A DNA stretch of 64,000 nucleotides from Mycobacterium sp. (GCA_021732005.1 JAKFVT010000033.1:1-64000); one strand, 5' to 3'; shown: positions 44,768 through 54,660, counted from the first letter of the stretch. Notes: generated from the sequence alone by a model not told the origin. Numbers and translations: made by a program.

Positions 44768-45772
44768 TCACACCATCTGTTCGACGGTCTCGCGGCTGCG
44801 GACCGGATCGCTGCCCAACACATACGACGGCTCGGTGTGGTCGACCACGGTGCCGATGGCCACCCGCCGGCAGGCTTGCTGGAACTCCGGCAGTGGATCC
44901 ATCGCGAGGTGCGTCCCGTTGATGGCGGCCCAGGTTGCGGCACGCCGCGCGGCCCGCTCGACCGGATGAGGCGGTTGATACCCCAGCATCTGCGCAGCCC
45001 AGTCGGGCATGCTGTCGCGGATGGCCCAGTCGAAGAACTTGGCCTCCTGCGGAACGTCCGGATTGTTCTGCAGGTTGGACCCGGTGAACATGGCGGCGCC
45101 GTGGGTCAGCGCCAGCCGCGGTAGATACGACCGCAGGCAATCCAGGGTCTCGGCCTTTGTCGACGGCAGGTCGGTGCCGCCAAGGGCATGGCCGACCCGG
45201 ACGAACTCGCCGTAGTAGCGGTCGATGTTGCGCAGCGGCGTCGGGTGATAGAGCTCGTGGCCCGTCGCGATCCCCCAGACCACGGTGGCGTAATTCCAGC
45301 GCAGCCATTCCGGATCGTCGGCGTCATAGGGCAAGCCGTCGGGTCGAACCCCCTTGATCGTGTGGTGCATGGCCCGCACGGCCTGGGCGACCCGCTCGGC
45401 GGTGGCGGTGGATCCGTAGGCGGTTCCGATGAAGAACGCCACGGAGTGGGCCAGGCGAACCCCGGACCCTTTGAGGTCCAGCCGGCCGGTGGGGTTGCCG
45501 TCCTCGTCGTGCTCGACGACCCGGGAATGGTCGGAGCCCATCCAGAAGATGCTCGGGTCGAAGCGCTCGATGAACGCGGCGCACTGCAGTCCGAAGATCA
45601 ATGCGGGGGTGTGCGAATGCACATGCCAGACCGCGCTACCGGGACCGAACCAGCCCGGGTCGCCCTCCGGCTCGGCGAACTCGAGGCCACGAAAGAACTT
45701 CCCCCGGATGTTCTTGTCGAAATCGCCTCTGATCTTGCGCTCGAGAAGCTGGTGTGGCAGTGGCAGTTTCAT
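44768..45772 (-). CDS. MpaB-like oxygenase (DUF2236)
   Basis: A 334-residue DUF2236 protein, the family that includes fungal ER oxygenase MpaB and bacterial latex-clearing protein, which are haem-b dependent. The sequence has the family features DPGWFGPGSAVWHVHSH, SVAFFIGTAYGST and TGHELYHPTPLRNID with candidate haem-ligand histidines. ATG 45772 (MKLPLPHQLLE) is preferred: an upstream ATG at 45802 falls within a 26-bp palindromic operator. The divergent TetR gene presumably regulates it. Likely role: oxidation of a hydrophobic compound. Confidence 0.82.
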   Translation of the reverse strand: MKLPLPHQLLERKIRGDFDKNIRGKFFRGLEFAEPEGDPGWFGPGSAVWHVHSHTPALIFGLQCAAFIERFDPSIFWMGSDHSRVVEHDEDGNPTGRLDLKGSGVRLAHSVAFFIGTAYGSTATAERVAQAVRAMHHTIKGVRPDGLPYDADDPEWLRWNYATVVWGIATGHELYHPTPLRNIDRYYGEFVRVGHALGGTDLPSTKAETLDCLRSYLPRLALTHGAAMFTGSNLQNNPDVPQEAKFFDWAIRDSMPDWAAQMLGYQPPHPVERAARRAATWAAINGTHLAMDPLPEFQQACRRVAIGTVVDHTEPSYVLGSDPVRSRETVEQMV

Positions 45773-45800
45773 CTCGGCTGATTCTTCCGGCGAGCACGCC

Positions 45801-45826
45801 ATTTTGGTTACGCCCGTATCCAAAAT
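45801..45826. promoter_or_regulatory. Operator between the MpaB-like gene and its TetR
   Basis: ATTTTGGTTACGC and CCGTATCCAAAAT form a 26-bp inverted repeat with 11 of 13 positions symmetric, 38 bp upstream of the TetR start and 29 bp upstream of the chosen oxygenase start. Typical architecture for local TetR control of a divergent pair. Confidence 0.72.
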
Positions 45827-45863
45827 AACATGGCACCGCCCGATCGCCGTATATCCTCGGCCA

Positions 45864-46460
45864 ATGCCGAGTGCCACCCGGTGGGCGGGTTTGTCCGCCG
45901 CCGACCGCCAGGCCGAGCGCCGGACCCTTCTGGTCCGCGCCGCCTACGCGTTGTTCGGCGACGGCGGAGAAGCCGCAGTGTCCGTGCGGTCGGTGTGCCG
46001 GACAGCCGAACTCAACACCCGCTATTTCTACGAGAGCTTCACCGACACCGACGCGCTCCTGGGCGCCATGTACGACGAGGTGGCGGGAGAACTCGGCGGG
46101 ATCCTGACCGCGGCGATGGCCGGTGCCCGCAACCGGCGCGCCCGGCTGCAGGCCGGCATCCGAGCCGTACTCGACTTCAGCTCGGCCGACCCGCGGCGCG
46201 GCAAGATCCTGTTCACCGAGGCCCGCACCAACCCCATCCTGGCCGCGCGGCGAACCCTGGCCCAGGACCACGTCCGCGAGCTCGTCCTCGACGAGCATCG
46301 CCGCACCGCACCCGAATCCGACCGGGTGGCAACCGAAGTCGGTGCCGCGATGTATGCGGGTGCGATGGCCGAGCTGGCTCAGCAGTGGCTGGGCGGCACG
46401 CTCGGCGATGATGTCGACGCCGTCGTCACCCATGCCGTTCGGCTACTGCTGCCGAACTAG
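45864..46460 (+). CDS. TetR-family regulator
   Basis: A 198-residue regulator. The helix-turn-helix occupies about residues 22-65 (ALFGDGGEAAVSVRSVCRTAE, recognition helix LNTRYFYESFTDTDALL). ATG 45864 gives the normal N-terminus; the frame extending upstream is antisense to the MpaB-like gene. It is divergent from that gene across a strong palindrome. The 3' end overlaps the convergent MFS gene by 18 bp. Inducer unknown. Confidence 0.88.
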   Translation: MPSATRWAGLSAADRQAERRTLLVRAAYALFGDGGEAAVSVRSVCRTAELNTRYFYESFTDTDALLGAMYDEVAGELGGILTAAMAGARNRRARLQAGIRAVLDFSSADPRRGKILFTEARTNPILAARRTLAQDHVRELVLDEHRRTAPESDRVATEVGAAMYAGAMAELAQQWLGGTLGDDVDAVVTHAVRLLLPN

Positions 46461-47681
46461 TCCCTCTCGCCCCGGCGCGATCCACACCGCCGCAGCTCCG
46501 GCGAGGACATTGAGGCCCAGGATCGTGATGATCGGACCGACCACCGCGGCACCCTGGGCCACCGCACCGAGAAGCGACGATTCCACGGCGATGATCAGCG
46601 AACCGAAACCCAGCAGGGTGGCGCGGTGATCCTCAGCCGCGAAAGCGCCGATCCAGGCCAGGCTGGCGCTGAAGATGGCTTGGTTGGCCATGGTCGCCAG
46701 GATGAAGACGATGCCGTAGATCCAGATGTGGTTGAGGTCGTCGCGGTACTCCATCACCACGCAGATCGCGGCGGCCGCCGAACCGAGCAGAGCGCTGTTG
46801 ATCAACATGCCGCGCACCCCGAGCGCGCGGCTGACGAAGCGCCAGAACAATGCGCCCGCCACCATGCCGATGCTCGACGAGATCACCAGGACGTGCAGGC
46901 TGCCCGCGGTATCGCTGTGGTTCACCGAGGCATGGATGCTGTAGAACGAGGTGCCGAGGCTGACCGGGACGAACAGCAGCTGGACGAGCGCGTAGCGGCG
47001 GAACCACGATTGCGATCGCGCTGCCCGCACACCGTCGCGGTAGGTGTCCTTGAACGTCACCCGGTCCACCTCGGATGCGCGCACCGGACCGATGAACACC
47101 GCGGCGATGGCGGCGGCAAGCAGTCCCGACGAGCCCAGCCAGAGCAGGTCCAGATGGCTGTGCGCCGGGTCGCGCTGAGCCAGGAATGGCAGCAGCACCA
47201 GGGTCGTCCCGATCGCCAGGATCGCGCCGACGGCGCCCTGCGTGAGAATCAGATCGCTGCGACGCTGCTCTGCCAACTTGCTCGAAACCACCTCGGAGAA
47301 AGCGACTTTCGAGACTCCCGCGACGACTCCGGTGGCCAGTGACACCGCCAGGAAGATGCCCGCGATGAACCACTTGGTCCACGCCGAGAACGCGCTGATG
47401 ACCACCAGCGTGGCCATCAGCAGGGTGGTGGCGGCGATGACCAGGTGTTTGAGGTGGCGAGCTCGGGCGAGAATGTAGGGCGACAGTGAGTTCCCCCCGA
47501 CGATCCCGATGCAGTAGGCGGGATAGAGCAGCCCGGCGGCCCAGTAGTACCCCTCCTGGGCGCAGATGAACGGCAGCACCACCGACACATTGGCCAACTG
47601 GGTGCCCGTCGTATAGAGCGTGCCCTGGGTAAGCAGCACCCGATATGCCCGGCCCGGCGCGCGCGCAGTCACCTCGGTCAT
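46443..47681 (-). CDS. MFS-type transporter
   Basis: A 412-residue membrane protein with about 12 predicted helices. The two six-helix halves are separated by a cytoplasmic loop (ASEVDRVTFKDTYRDG, about residues 200-215). GGAGGTCCG precedes ATG 47681. The classic MFS loop signature is weak, so subfamily and substrate cannot be assigned. Confidence 0.8.
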   Translation of the reverse strand: MTEVTARAPGRAYRVLLTQGTLYTTGTQLANVSVVLPFICAQEGYYWAAGLLYPAYCIGIVGGNSLSPYILARARHLKHLVIAATTLLMATLVVISAFSAWTKWFIAGIFLAVSLATGVVAGVSKVAFSEVVSSKLAEQRRSDLILTQGAVGAILAIGTTLVLLPFLAQRDPAHSHLDLLWLGSSGLLAAAIAAVFIGPVRASEVDRVTFKDTYRDGVRAARSQSWFRRYALVQLLFVPVSLGTSFYSIHASVNHSDTAGSLHVLVISSSIGMVAGALFWRFVSRALGVRGMLINSALLGSAAAAICVVMEYRDDLNHIWIYGIVFILATMANQAIFSASLAWIGAFAAEDHRATLLGFGSLIIAVESSLLGAVAQGAAVVGPIITILGLNVLAGAAAVWIAPGREGLVRQQ

Positions 47682-47878
47682 CGGACCTCCACCGCCGCGG
47701 AGCAGTTGCCGAGAGGACCGTATACCTAGGCGGCCGGGCAAGCAGGGCGAAACGCGACGATCGGCAGTCGGTGCGCAAGGTCGACGTGTGCGGCCGGACT
47801 TCGAGCCACGCCGGCAGATACCCGTACGCGACCACAGCTGGGCAATAGTCTGTCGGAAAGAACGAGGAGTGCGAGACA

Positions 47879-48538
47879 ATGAACCCAGACGACGATCCCG
47901 AGAAACGCATTCGGGACCTCGAGCGTCCACTCACCGAGCAGGCGCACACCAGCGAGCTGGGGACCTCGGTACCGCCGAGCAACTGGTCACCGCCTCCCCC
48001 CGGGTATTACGGGCCGCCGATGCCGCCGCCGTCAGTTTCGTCATCCACACCGGGTCTGCGCCTCGGCTGGATTGTGTTCGTGCTGTTGGTGCTTGGGCTC
48101 ACCGTCGGCGGCGGCGCGATCCTGATCACCAGTCACCTCAACGCCAGCCGGACCTCGCCGGGCCTGCCCACCATCTCCGGCGGCGGTGGCACATTCACCA
48201 CGGCCACCCGGCCCAGCCGCAGCACCCCGACTCCCCCGTCGAATTCGGCTGCCACGGTGGCCCCGCCCGAATCGGGCGCCAATCTCAGCGTCTCCGGCGT
48301 GAACGAGAACAAGCGGCTCGCGTGCGACGACAGCGTGGTCACCATCAGCGGCATGGACAACACCGTGGTGATCACCGGCCACTGCAAGCGCGTTCAGGTG
48401 TCCGGTATGAACAACATCGTGACCGTCGATGCGGCCGACGCCATCGAGGCATCGGGGATGGATAACAAGATCACCTACCACCGCGGCTCACCGACGGTCA
48501 ACAAGTCCGGCTTCTCCAACACTGTCGAGCAGGGCTGA
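47879..48538 (+). CDS. Membrane-anchored DUF3060 protein
   Basis: A 219-residue protein. A Pro-rich cytoplasmic N-terminus (PSNWSPPPPGYYGPPMPPPS) leads to one transmembrane helix near residues 62-84 (LGWIVFVLLVLGLTVGGGA), then a Thr/Ser/Pro linker and a C-terminal DUF3060 domain with repeated SGMDNTVVITG, SGMNNIVTVD and SGMDNKITY units suggesting a small beta-helix. Two cysteines (RLACDDS, TGHCKRV) could form a disulfide outside the cell. Common in mycobacteria as lipoproteins or anchored proteins; function unknown. Confidence 0.83.
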   Translation: MNPDDDPEKRIRDLERPLTEQAHTSELGTSVPPSNWSPPPPGYYGPPMPPPSVSSSTPGLRLGWIVFVLLVLGLTVGGGAILITSHLNASRTSPGLPTISGGGGTFTTATRPSRSTPTPPSNSAATVAPPESGANLSVSGVNENKRLACDDSVVTISGMDNTVVITGHCKRVQVSGMNNIVTVDAADAIEASGMDNKITYHRGSPTVNKSGFSNTVEQG

Positions 48539-48599
48539 CGTCAGCGCAGCGCCCGCCCTCCGGCTACGGCGAAAAGGACTGGCAGGAAACAGGATCGGA

Positions 48600-49049
48600 C
48601 TATTCGGCGCACATGTCGGGAGCGTCATCGCGGACCGGGCTGGCGACCGGAAGCGTGTAGGTGACGACGACCTCGGCGCGCGAGCCGGATTCGTTGGCGA
48701 CGCGATGCGGAACGCCCGCGGGAATGGCGACCGCCTGCCCGGCCGCGTAGGTCACCGGGGCACACGTACCGGCGGTCTGCAATGCCACCGACCCGACGGT
48801 GATCACCGACAATTCAGTGCCGGGATGGGTATGCCAACCGCTGGACGCGCCGGGCCCCATCGACAAGCCCTGGACGATCTGCGTGGTGGGCCCGTCGGTG
48901 GTTATCGACACCGGCGTCTCGGTGTCACCCTTGGCGAGGTCGATACGCGTCACGTCGCCGTCGGGCGGCGTCGCCCAGGCCGTTACGGTGGGCATCGCCG
49001 GGCACAGCAGCAGCACGATCGCGGCGCAAGTCACCAGTCGGATTGTCAT
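48600..49049 (-). CDS. Secreted cupin protein
   Basis: A 149-residue exported cupin. The signal peptide spans about residues 1-25 (LVTCAAIVLLLCPAMPTVTAWA). The cupin motif has metal-ligand histidines GWHTHPGTELSVI and motif 2 AIPAGVPHRVANES, so a metal site is likely. CGAGGAG lies upstream of ATG 49049. Two cysteines (TAGTCAPV and the terminal DMCAE) may form a disulfide. Enzymatic role unknown. Confidence 0.82.
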   Translation of the reverse strand: MTIRLVTCAAIVLLLCPAMPTVTAWATPPDGDVTRIDLAKGDTETPVSITTDGPTTQIVQGLSMGPGASSGWHTHPGTELSVITVGSVALQTAGTCAPVTYAAGQAVAIPAGVPHRVANESGSRAEVVVTYTLPVASPVRDDAPDMCAE

Positions 49050-49148
49050 GACACTCCTCGTCGTCGATGGGCAGTTACCCAGACACGCGGCAAGTCTTGA
49101 CGTTAGCGTGAACTGCACGCGCACAATCGGAAAATGGGAGGGCAGCGC

Positions 49149-50618
49149 ATGCCGACCGGATGGTTACGCCGAAAGTCTCACCGAAGTACTGCGCGGGCGT
49201 TCGCCTTAGTGGCGCTGGCCGCCGTCTTGGCAATGCTCACCACCGGACTGTTCGCGCCCGCGCGGGCGTCAGCCGACGGCGAGAACTACCTGATCGCCAC
49301 CGACACCACCTTCGCTCCGTTCGAATTCCAGGACAAGCAAGGCAATTTCGTCGGAATCGACATGGATCTCATCCGCGCGATCGCCGAGGATCAGAAATTC
49401 ACCGTCGACATCAAACCGCTCGGCTTCGACGCCGCACTGCAGGCCGTGCAGGCCAACCAGGTCGACGGCGTGATCGCCGGCATGTCGATCACCGACAAGC
49501 GCAAGCAGGTCTTCGATTTCTCCGAACCGTACTTCGAGTCCGGTATCCAGATGGCGGTGCTGAAGACCAACAACGACATCAAGTCGTATGACGACCTGCG
49601 CGGAAAGCGGGTGGCGGTCAAGAACGGCACCCAGGGCGCGACCTTCGCCAACTCCATCAAGGACAAGTACGGCTTCCAGGTGGTCTCGTTCGCGGACTCC
49701 TCGTCGATGTTCGACGAGGTCAAGACCGGTAACTCGGTGGCGGTGTTCGAGGACTATCCGGTGCTGCTGTACGGCATCGCGCAGGGCAACGGCTTCAAGA
49801 CCGTCACCCCCAAGGAGGAGCCGACCGGCTACGGCTTCGCGGTGAACAAGGGCCGCAATGCCGAGCTGATCAAGAAGTTCAACGCCGGCCTGGACAACCT
49901 CAAGAAGTCCGGGCAGTACGACAAGATCGTCAACGGCTACCTCGGCGAAGGCGCCGCCAACGACGACAACTCGTTCTTCGGACTGATCAAGAGCACCTAC
50001 CCGATCCTGCTGCAGGGCCTGAAGATGACCGTCATCCTGACGGTCGTCTCGATCGCCATCGCCCTCGTGCTCGGGATCATCTTCGGCCTGTTCCGAGTAT
50101 CCCGGTCGATCGTGCTGCGTGCCATCGGCACAACGTTCGTCGACATCTTCCGCGGCACCCCGCTACTGGTGCAGGCCTTCTTCATCTACTTCGGCATCCC
50201 GTCGGCGCTGGGCTTCCAGATGAGCGCGCTCACCGCGGGCATCATCACCCTGTCGCTGAACGCGGGCGCGTACATGACCGAGATCGTGCGCGGTGGCATT
50301 CAATCCGTCGACAAGGGACAGATGGAAGCGGCCCGCAGCCTGGGCATCGGTTATCTGCCCACGATGCGTAAAGTCATTCTGCCCCAGGCAATCCGGACGA
50401 TGATCCCGTCCTACATCAACCAGTTCGTGATCACGCTGAAGGACACCTCGATCCTGTCGGTGATCGGCATCGCCGAGCTGACGCAGACCGGGCGCATCAT
50501 CATCGCCGGCAACTTCCAGTCGTTCAACATGTGGCTGATCATCGGCATCATCTACTTCATCGTCATCATGGCGCTCACCAAACTCTCCGACCGCGTCGAA
50601 AAAAGGATCGTGAAATGA
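49149..50618 (+). CDS. Amino-acid ABC transporter: binding protein fused to permease (GlnH-GlnP type)
   Basis: A 489-residue two-domain import protein. A signal segment (residues 15-40) is followed by a periplasmic-type amino-acid-binding domain (about 45-265; [30 protein letters not shown]). A HisM/GlnP permease domain (about 280-480) follows, with its coupling loop [25 protein letters not shown] 49149 has GGGAGGG 6 nt upstream, preferred over ATG 49134. The ATPase gene overlaps its stop (ATGA). Polar residues of glutamine/glutamate binders are plausible but specificity is inferred. Confidence 0.91.
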   Translation: MPTGWLRRKSHRSTARAFALVALAAVLAMLTTGLFAPARASADGENYLIATDTTFAPFEFQDKQGNFVGIDMDLIRAIAEDQKFTVDIKPLGFDAALQAVQANQVDGVIAGMSITDKRKQVFDFSEPYFESGIQMAVLKTNNDIKSYDDLRGKRVAVKNGTQGATFANSIKDKYGFQVVSFADSSSMFDEVKTGNSVAVFEDYPVLLYGIAQGNGFKTVTPKEEPTGYGFAVNKGRNAELIKKFNAGLDNLKKSGQYDKIVNGYLGEGAANDDNSFFGLIKSTYPILLQGLKMTVILTVVSIAIALVLGIIFGLFRVSRSIVLRAIGTTFVDIFRGTPLLVQAFFIYFGIPSALGFQMSALTAGIITLSLNAGAYMTEIVRGGIQSVDKGQMEAARSLGIGYLPTMRKVILPQAIRTMIPSYINQFVITLKDTSILSVIGIAELTQTGRIIIAGNFQSFNMWLIIGIIYFIVIMALTKLSDRVEKRIVK

Positions 50619-51388
50619 CCGACCTCGTTCCCGATTCCGCCGACACAAAACCGGCCGGCACGGTGATGATCCACATCGAAGAGTTGAAGAAGTCGTTCGG
50701 TGAACTCGTGGTGCTCGACGGCATCACCACCGACATCAAGCAGGGCGAGGTGGTGTGCGTCATCGGCCCGTCCGGTTCGGGGAAGTCGACGTTCCTGCGC
50801 TGCCTGAACAAGCTCGAGGACATCACCGCAGGCAAGGTGGTGGTTGGCGACTTCGACCTCTCCGACCGCAAGGTCGATCTGGACAAGGTCCGCCAGCACA
50901 TCGGCATGGTGTTCCAGCATTTCAACCTGTTCCCCCACATGACCGTGCTCCAGAACGTCACGCTGGCACCGCTGACGACCAAGAAGATGGACAAGGCCGC
51001 CGCCGAGAAGAAGGCGATGGAGCTGTTGGGTCAGGTCGGTCTCGCCGAGAAAGCCCATGTCAAGCCGGCCACGCTTTCCGGCGGGCAGAAACAGCGGGTG
51101 GCGATCGCTCGGGCACTCGCCATGGATCCGTCGATCATGTTGTTCGACGAGGCGACCAGTGCGCTGGACCCCGAGATGGTCGGTGATGTGCTGCAGGTGC
51201 TGCGTGATCTGGCCGAGGGCGGGATGACAATGGTGGTGGTCACCCACGAGATGGGTTTCGCTCGCGAGGTGTCCTCGCGGGTGATCTTCATGTCCGACGG
51301 CAACATCGTCGAGGACGATGTCCCCACAGAGGTGTTCGACAATCCGAAAAGTCCACGACTGCAAGAGTTCTTGTCGAAAGTCCTCTGA
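50615..51388 (+). CDS. Amino-acid ABC transporter ATP-binding protein (GlnQ type)
   Basis: A 257-residue ATPase. Walker A is GPSGSGKST, the signature is LSGGQKQR, Walker B is [14 protein letters not shown], and the switch His is in [12 protein letters not shown]. Start ATG 50615 overlaps the permease stop by 4 bp. With the fused binding protein-permease it makes a complete two-gene importer. An ohr gene follows 23 bp downstream and might be cotranscribed. Confidence 0.94.
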   Translation: MTDLVPDSADTKPAGTVMIHIEELKKSFGELVVLDGITTDIKQGEVVCVIGPSGSGKSTFLRCLNKLEDITAGKVVVGDFDLSDRKVDLDKVRQHIGMVFQHFNLFPHMTVLQNVTLAPLTTKKMDKAAAEKKAMELLGQVGLAEKAHVKPATLSGGQKQRVAIARALAMDPSIMLFDEATSALDPEMVGDVLQVLRDLAEGGMTMVVVTHEMGFAREVSSRVIFMSDGNIVEDDVPTEVFDNPKSPRLQEFLSKVL

Positions 51389-51411
51389 TCAACCCAACCG
51401 AAGGATCGAAC

Positions 51412-51834
51412 ATGAAGGTTCTCTACACCGCGGAAGCACTCGCCACCGGTGATGGCCGCGACGGGCACGGCCGAACCTCCGACGGCAAGGTGGATGTCGA
51501 TCTGAGCATTCAGAAGGAGCTCGGTGGCACGGGTACCGGAACGAACCCCGAGCAACTGTTCGCCGTGGGCTATGCGGCCTGCTACCACTCCGCCCTGCGG
51601 CTTGTCGGCCGTCAGGAAAAGGCCGATGTCTCCGATTCAGCTGTGGGTGCCAAGGTTTCACTCGGCAGCAATGACGCCGGCGGCTTCGTTCTGGCGGTCG
51701 AGCTGGAGATCGTGCTGCCCAATGTCGACCACGAGACGGCTGTCGCGCTGGCCGACAAGGCTCACCAGGTTTGCCCCTATTCGAACGCCACCCGCGGCAA
51801 CATCGATGTGAAGCTGACCGTCACTGACGATTGA
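51412..51834 (+). CDS. ohr: Organic hydroperoxide resistance protein (Ohr/OsmC family)
   Basis: A 140-residue thiol peroxidase that reduces organic hydroperoxides. The catalytic peroxidatic Cys57 is in AACYHSAL and the resolving Cys121 is in HQVCPYSNATRG; the conserved Arg/Glu network region is present (QKELGGTGTGTNPEQLF). No OhrR-type MarR gene is adjacent. GAAGGA precedes ATG 51412. Its stop lies 2 bp from the convergent diguanylate-cyclase gene. Confidence 0.93.
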   Translation: MKVLYTAEALATGDGRDGHGRTSDGKVDVDLSIQKELGGTGTGTNPEQLFAVGYAACYHSALRLVGRQEKADVSDSAVGAKVSLGSNDAGGFVLAVELEIVLPNVDHETAVALADKAHQVCPYSNATRGNIDVKLTVTDD

Positions 51835-51836
51835 GA

Positions 51837-52904
51837 TCAGGCCGGGCGCCGAGTATCGGGCTTGCCCTTTTTTTCCTCGTACATCAATTCGTCTGCACGG
51901 GAAAGTAATTCGTCGATAGCCTCGCCGTCCGCCGGTGCAACCGGGACCATGCCGATGCTGGCCGAGAGCTCATATGGCCGGTCACTGATCGTGTTGAACC
52001 GGTCGAAGGCGGTGAGAATGCGGTCGCGCAGCGCCGCCTGATCGCAGTCCGGTTCGATGATTACAACACAGAACTCGTCCCCGCCGATGCGGGCGATGAC
52101 ATCGGACTCACGCAACGTGCCCGTCAGCAGGTTCGCCACATCGGCCAGCAGCGCGTCTCCTGCCTCATGCCCGTGAGTGTCGTTGACCTGCTTGAGGCCG
52201 TCGACGTCGAGGAACACCAGCAGGCAGGAGCCACCCTGTCGTCGGGCCGCGTGCAGCGCCGCCTCGGACCTCAGATAGAACCCGCGGCGGTTGTTCAGCC
52301 CGGTCAGCTCGTCGGTGATCGACAGCTCGTGGATCTCGTCGTTGGCCATCTCGAGTTCGGCTGTCCGGTCCCGCACACGCTGTTCCAATTCGGCGTAGAG
52401 CTGCACATTCTCCATGGCGATGGAGGTGGAGTCGGCCAGCGCCTGCAGCAGGAACACGTCCCTGTCGGTCGCCTCCCGGTGATGGGCCCAGTAATTGCCG
52501 ATCGCCCCGATCGGGTCGACCTTGCGGATCGGAACCATCACCATGCTTTTGACGAACGTGGGCCGGTAAGCCTCGTGCGGGACCCGTGCGTCGCTGTAGA
52601 TGTCGGGGATCACCACCGCCTCGCGGTGGTTCATCGCCCAGCCACTGACGCAGTTCTCCAGCGGGAAGCGGCTGCCTTTCCACAATGGCTCGATCGCGTA
52701 CTCGTCGGCGTAGTAGCAGTGGCCATTTTCGCGAAGGACGAAGGTCGCGCCGTCGCAACCGGTGAGCTCACGCGCCGAGGTTCGCACGATGGCCTGGATC
52801 TCGGGCAGGCTGCGCGCCAACGACAACTCCTGGACGGCAGAGAGCAGCAGCTCCATCCGGCGCATGTAGTCGGAGGTGCCGTCGTCCGTCAGTTCGGCGG
52901 TCAT
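51837..52904 (-). CDS. GAF-GGDEF diguanylate cyclase
   Basis: A 355-residue signalling enzyme. A GAF-type sensory domain (about residues 25-170; SGWAMNHREAVVIPDIYSD) leads through a coiled linker (ELEQRVRDRTAELEMANDEI) into a C-terminal GGDEF domain. The active site IGGDEF is intact, so c-di-GMP synthesis is expected, and an I-site RESD lies five residues before it, allowing product inhibition. GGGAGGTGAC upstream of ATG 52904 fixes the start. No EAL or PilZ gene is adjacent. The GAF ligand is unknown. Confidence 0.92.
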   Translation of the reverse strand: MTAELTDDGTSDYMRRMELLLSAVQELSLARSLPEIQAIVRTSARELTGCDGATFVLRENGHCYYADEYAIEPLWKGSRFPLENCVSGWAMNHREAVVIPDIYSDARVPHEAYRPTFVKSMVMVPIRKVDPIGAIGNYWAHHREATDRDVFLLQALADSTSIAMENVQLYAELEQRVRDRTAELEMANDEIHELSITDELTGLNNRRGFYLRSEAALHAARRQGGSCLLVFLDVDGLKQVNDTHGHEAGDALLADVANLLTGTLRESDVIARIGGDEFCVVIIEPDCDQAALRDRILTAFDRFNTISDRPYELSASIGMVPVAPADGEAIDELLSRADELMYEEKKGKPDTRRPA

Positions 52905-53023
52905 GTCACCTCCCGGGCCCCAAATTGCACCGCCACCGGGCAAACCCATGCTCGACTTCCCGGACCCCTCTTGCTGGGCAAGTGTAGGCGCTCTTTGACC
53001 CCGAAGATCGACATCCTCCGAAG

Positions 53024-53806
53024 CTAGGAGAAGTGCGTGCGCGCCCGGGGCAGCTCGTCGCCGTCGACGCTGATGTCGAGCTTCTCGTTGTAGAAGGCGA
53101 TCATGTTCGCAATCGGCGCGACCGCCGCCAGCGGGCTGTTGTAGGTCCACGCCAGATCGGCGTGCAGGGTGTCGCCGACGCGCACCGACCAGTAGCCCGA
53201 CGTGACGCCCTTGTACGGGCACAGGGTCTGGGTGTCCGACGGCTCGAGATGTTCGAACTCGATGTCGGTGCGGTCGATGTAATACCTTGTCGGCAAACCG
53301 GTTTCGAACAGCAGAACGGGACTGTGAGTGTCCGCCAACACCGTGCCGTCGAGCTCCACCCTGACGTGACGATGGGAACGCAGCGCATCGACCCGTGCGT
53401 AGGGGTTGCGCGGGTGGCCGTAGATCGGCTCGTCTTCCTCGAACCAGCTCAGCGCCGCCCAGTCGAATCGCACCAGCCCCGCGACCGGACCCGTTCCCTC
53501 GTCGAACACTCGCGCCGCCGAGGGATGGGTCTGCGACCCGGCAGTCAGGGCGAATGTGCGCGACGGGCCGAACTGCACGTGCTGCGGATGGTCCTCGTCG
53601 TGCAGGAACTCCGACCGCACGTCGGACAGCGGGATGTAGTACTGCGGGTAGTACGGGACCTCCCACACATACCGTGCCGCTGTGGTGTCGAAAACCAGGT
53701 CAGTGCCGAGGTAGCCGCGGACCCGGCGGGGCGACGGTTCTACCCGGCCACGGGCGGCAGCCGCCTGTGGATAATCAGTCGCCGGCTGCTCGGATGCGGT
53801 ATTCAC
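53024..53806 (-). CDS. DUF427 protein (Rv1056 type)
   Basis: A 260-residue protein carrying two DUF427 units: about residues 35-130 (YVWEVPYYPQYYIPLSDVRSEF in two blocks) and 140-250 (LCPYKGVTSGYWSVRVGD, a hallmark DUF427 segment). GTG 53806 has AGGGAG 8 nt upstream. Synteny with the Rv1057-like gene in the same direction supports orthology with Rv1056. Function unknown. Confidence 0.88.
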   Translation of the reverse strand: MNTASEQPATDYPQAAAARGRVEPSPRRVRGYLGTDLVFDTTAARYVWEVPYYPQYYIPLSDVRSEFLHDEDHPQHVQFGPSRTFALTAGSQTHPSAARVFDEGTGPVAGLVRFDWAALSWFEEDEPIYGHPRNPYARVDALRSHRHVRVELDGTVLADTHSPVLLFETGLPTRYYIDRTDIEFEHLEPSDTQTLCPYKGVTSGYWSVRVGDTLHADLAWTYNSPLAAVAPIANMIAFYNEKLDISVDGDELPRARTHFS

Positions 53807-53904
53807 GATGGGACTCCCTTGCCGTGGATCACGTCACCTTCCATCATGACGACCGGCGGGGCGGGTAAACCAGCGGCGGTGACACTCAACCAAGGAGCGG
53901 TGCG

Positions 53905-54660
53905 ATGACACGAGCGGGCTCGGACGCGATCCGTGCGGAGACCATCACGATCAAGGGGCACGGCGGCGACGAGATCGAGGCGTACTGGGCCGGGCCGCTG
54001 ACCAGCGGGTCGCGGGGCGGTCTCGTGTGGATCCACCACATGCCCGGCTACGACCGGGAGACCAAGGAGTTCGTCCGGCGGCTCGCCGTCACCGGCTACC
54101 ACGTGGTGTGTCCCAACCTGTATTCGCGGGAAGCGCCCGGCGCCGATCCCGACGATGCCGCGGCCGCCTCCCGGGCCGCCGGCGGTGTGCCCGACGAGCG
54201 CTTGGTCGGCGATGTCGCCGGCGCTGTCGCCCACCTCGGCGGACTGCCCGGCGCGAACGGGAAATTCGGCGTGATCGGCCACTGCTCGGGTGGACGGCAC
54301 GCATTCCTGGCGGCATGTTCGCTGCCGTTCGACGCCGCGGTCAACTGTTACGGCGCGTTCATCGTCGAGGATCCGCCGGAGGGAATGCCCAAGTCGATGA
54401 AGCCGATCCTGGACCTGGCGCCCGCCCTGAGCGCTCCGATGCTCGGACTGTTCGGGGCCGAGGATAGATTCCCGACGCCCGAAGCCGTGGCGACCCTCGA
54501 CGCGGAGCTGACCCGGCTCGGCAAGCCGCACGAGTTCCACAGCTATGAGGGCGCCGGGCATTCGTTCTTCTCCGTCGACCGGCCCGCCTATCGCGTCGAC
54601 GCCGCCGTCGACGGCTGGCGACGCATCGACGCCTTCTTCGCCACCCACCTGAAAGGCTAG
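53905..54660 (+). CDS. Dienelactone hydrolase-family protein
   Basis: A 251-residue alpha/beta hydrolase with a cysteine nucleophile: the elbow is GHCSGGRH, as in dienelactone hydrolase (carboxymethylenebutenolidase). IHHMPGYDRETKEF and the C-terminal GAGHSFFSVDRPAYR, holding the catalytic His, also fit. AAGGAG precedes ATG 53905. A second small gene follows 12 bp downstream in the same operon. Chloroaromatic ring-cleavage genes are absent nearby, so the true substrate is open. Confidence 0.9.
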   Translation: MTRAGSDAIRAETITIKGHGGDEIEAYWAGPLTSGSRGGLVWIHHMPGYDRETKEFVRRLAVTGYHVVCPNLYSREAPGADPDDAAAASRAAGGVPDERLVGDVAGAVAHLGGLPGANGKFGVIGHCSGGRHAFLAACSLPFDAAVNCYGAFIVEDPPEGMPKSMKPILDLAPALSAPMLGLFGAEDRFPTPEAVATLDAELTRLGKPHEFHSYEGAGHSFFSVDRPAYRVDAAVDGWRRIDAFFATHLKG

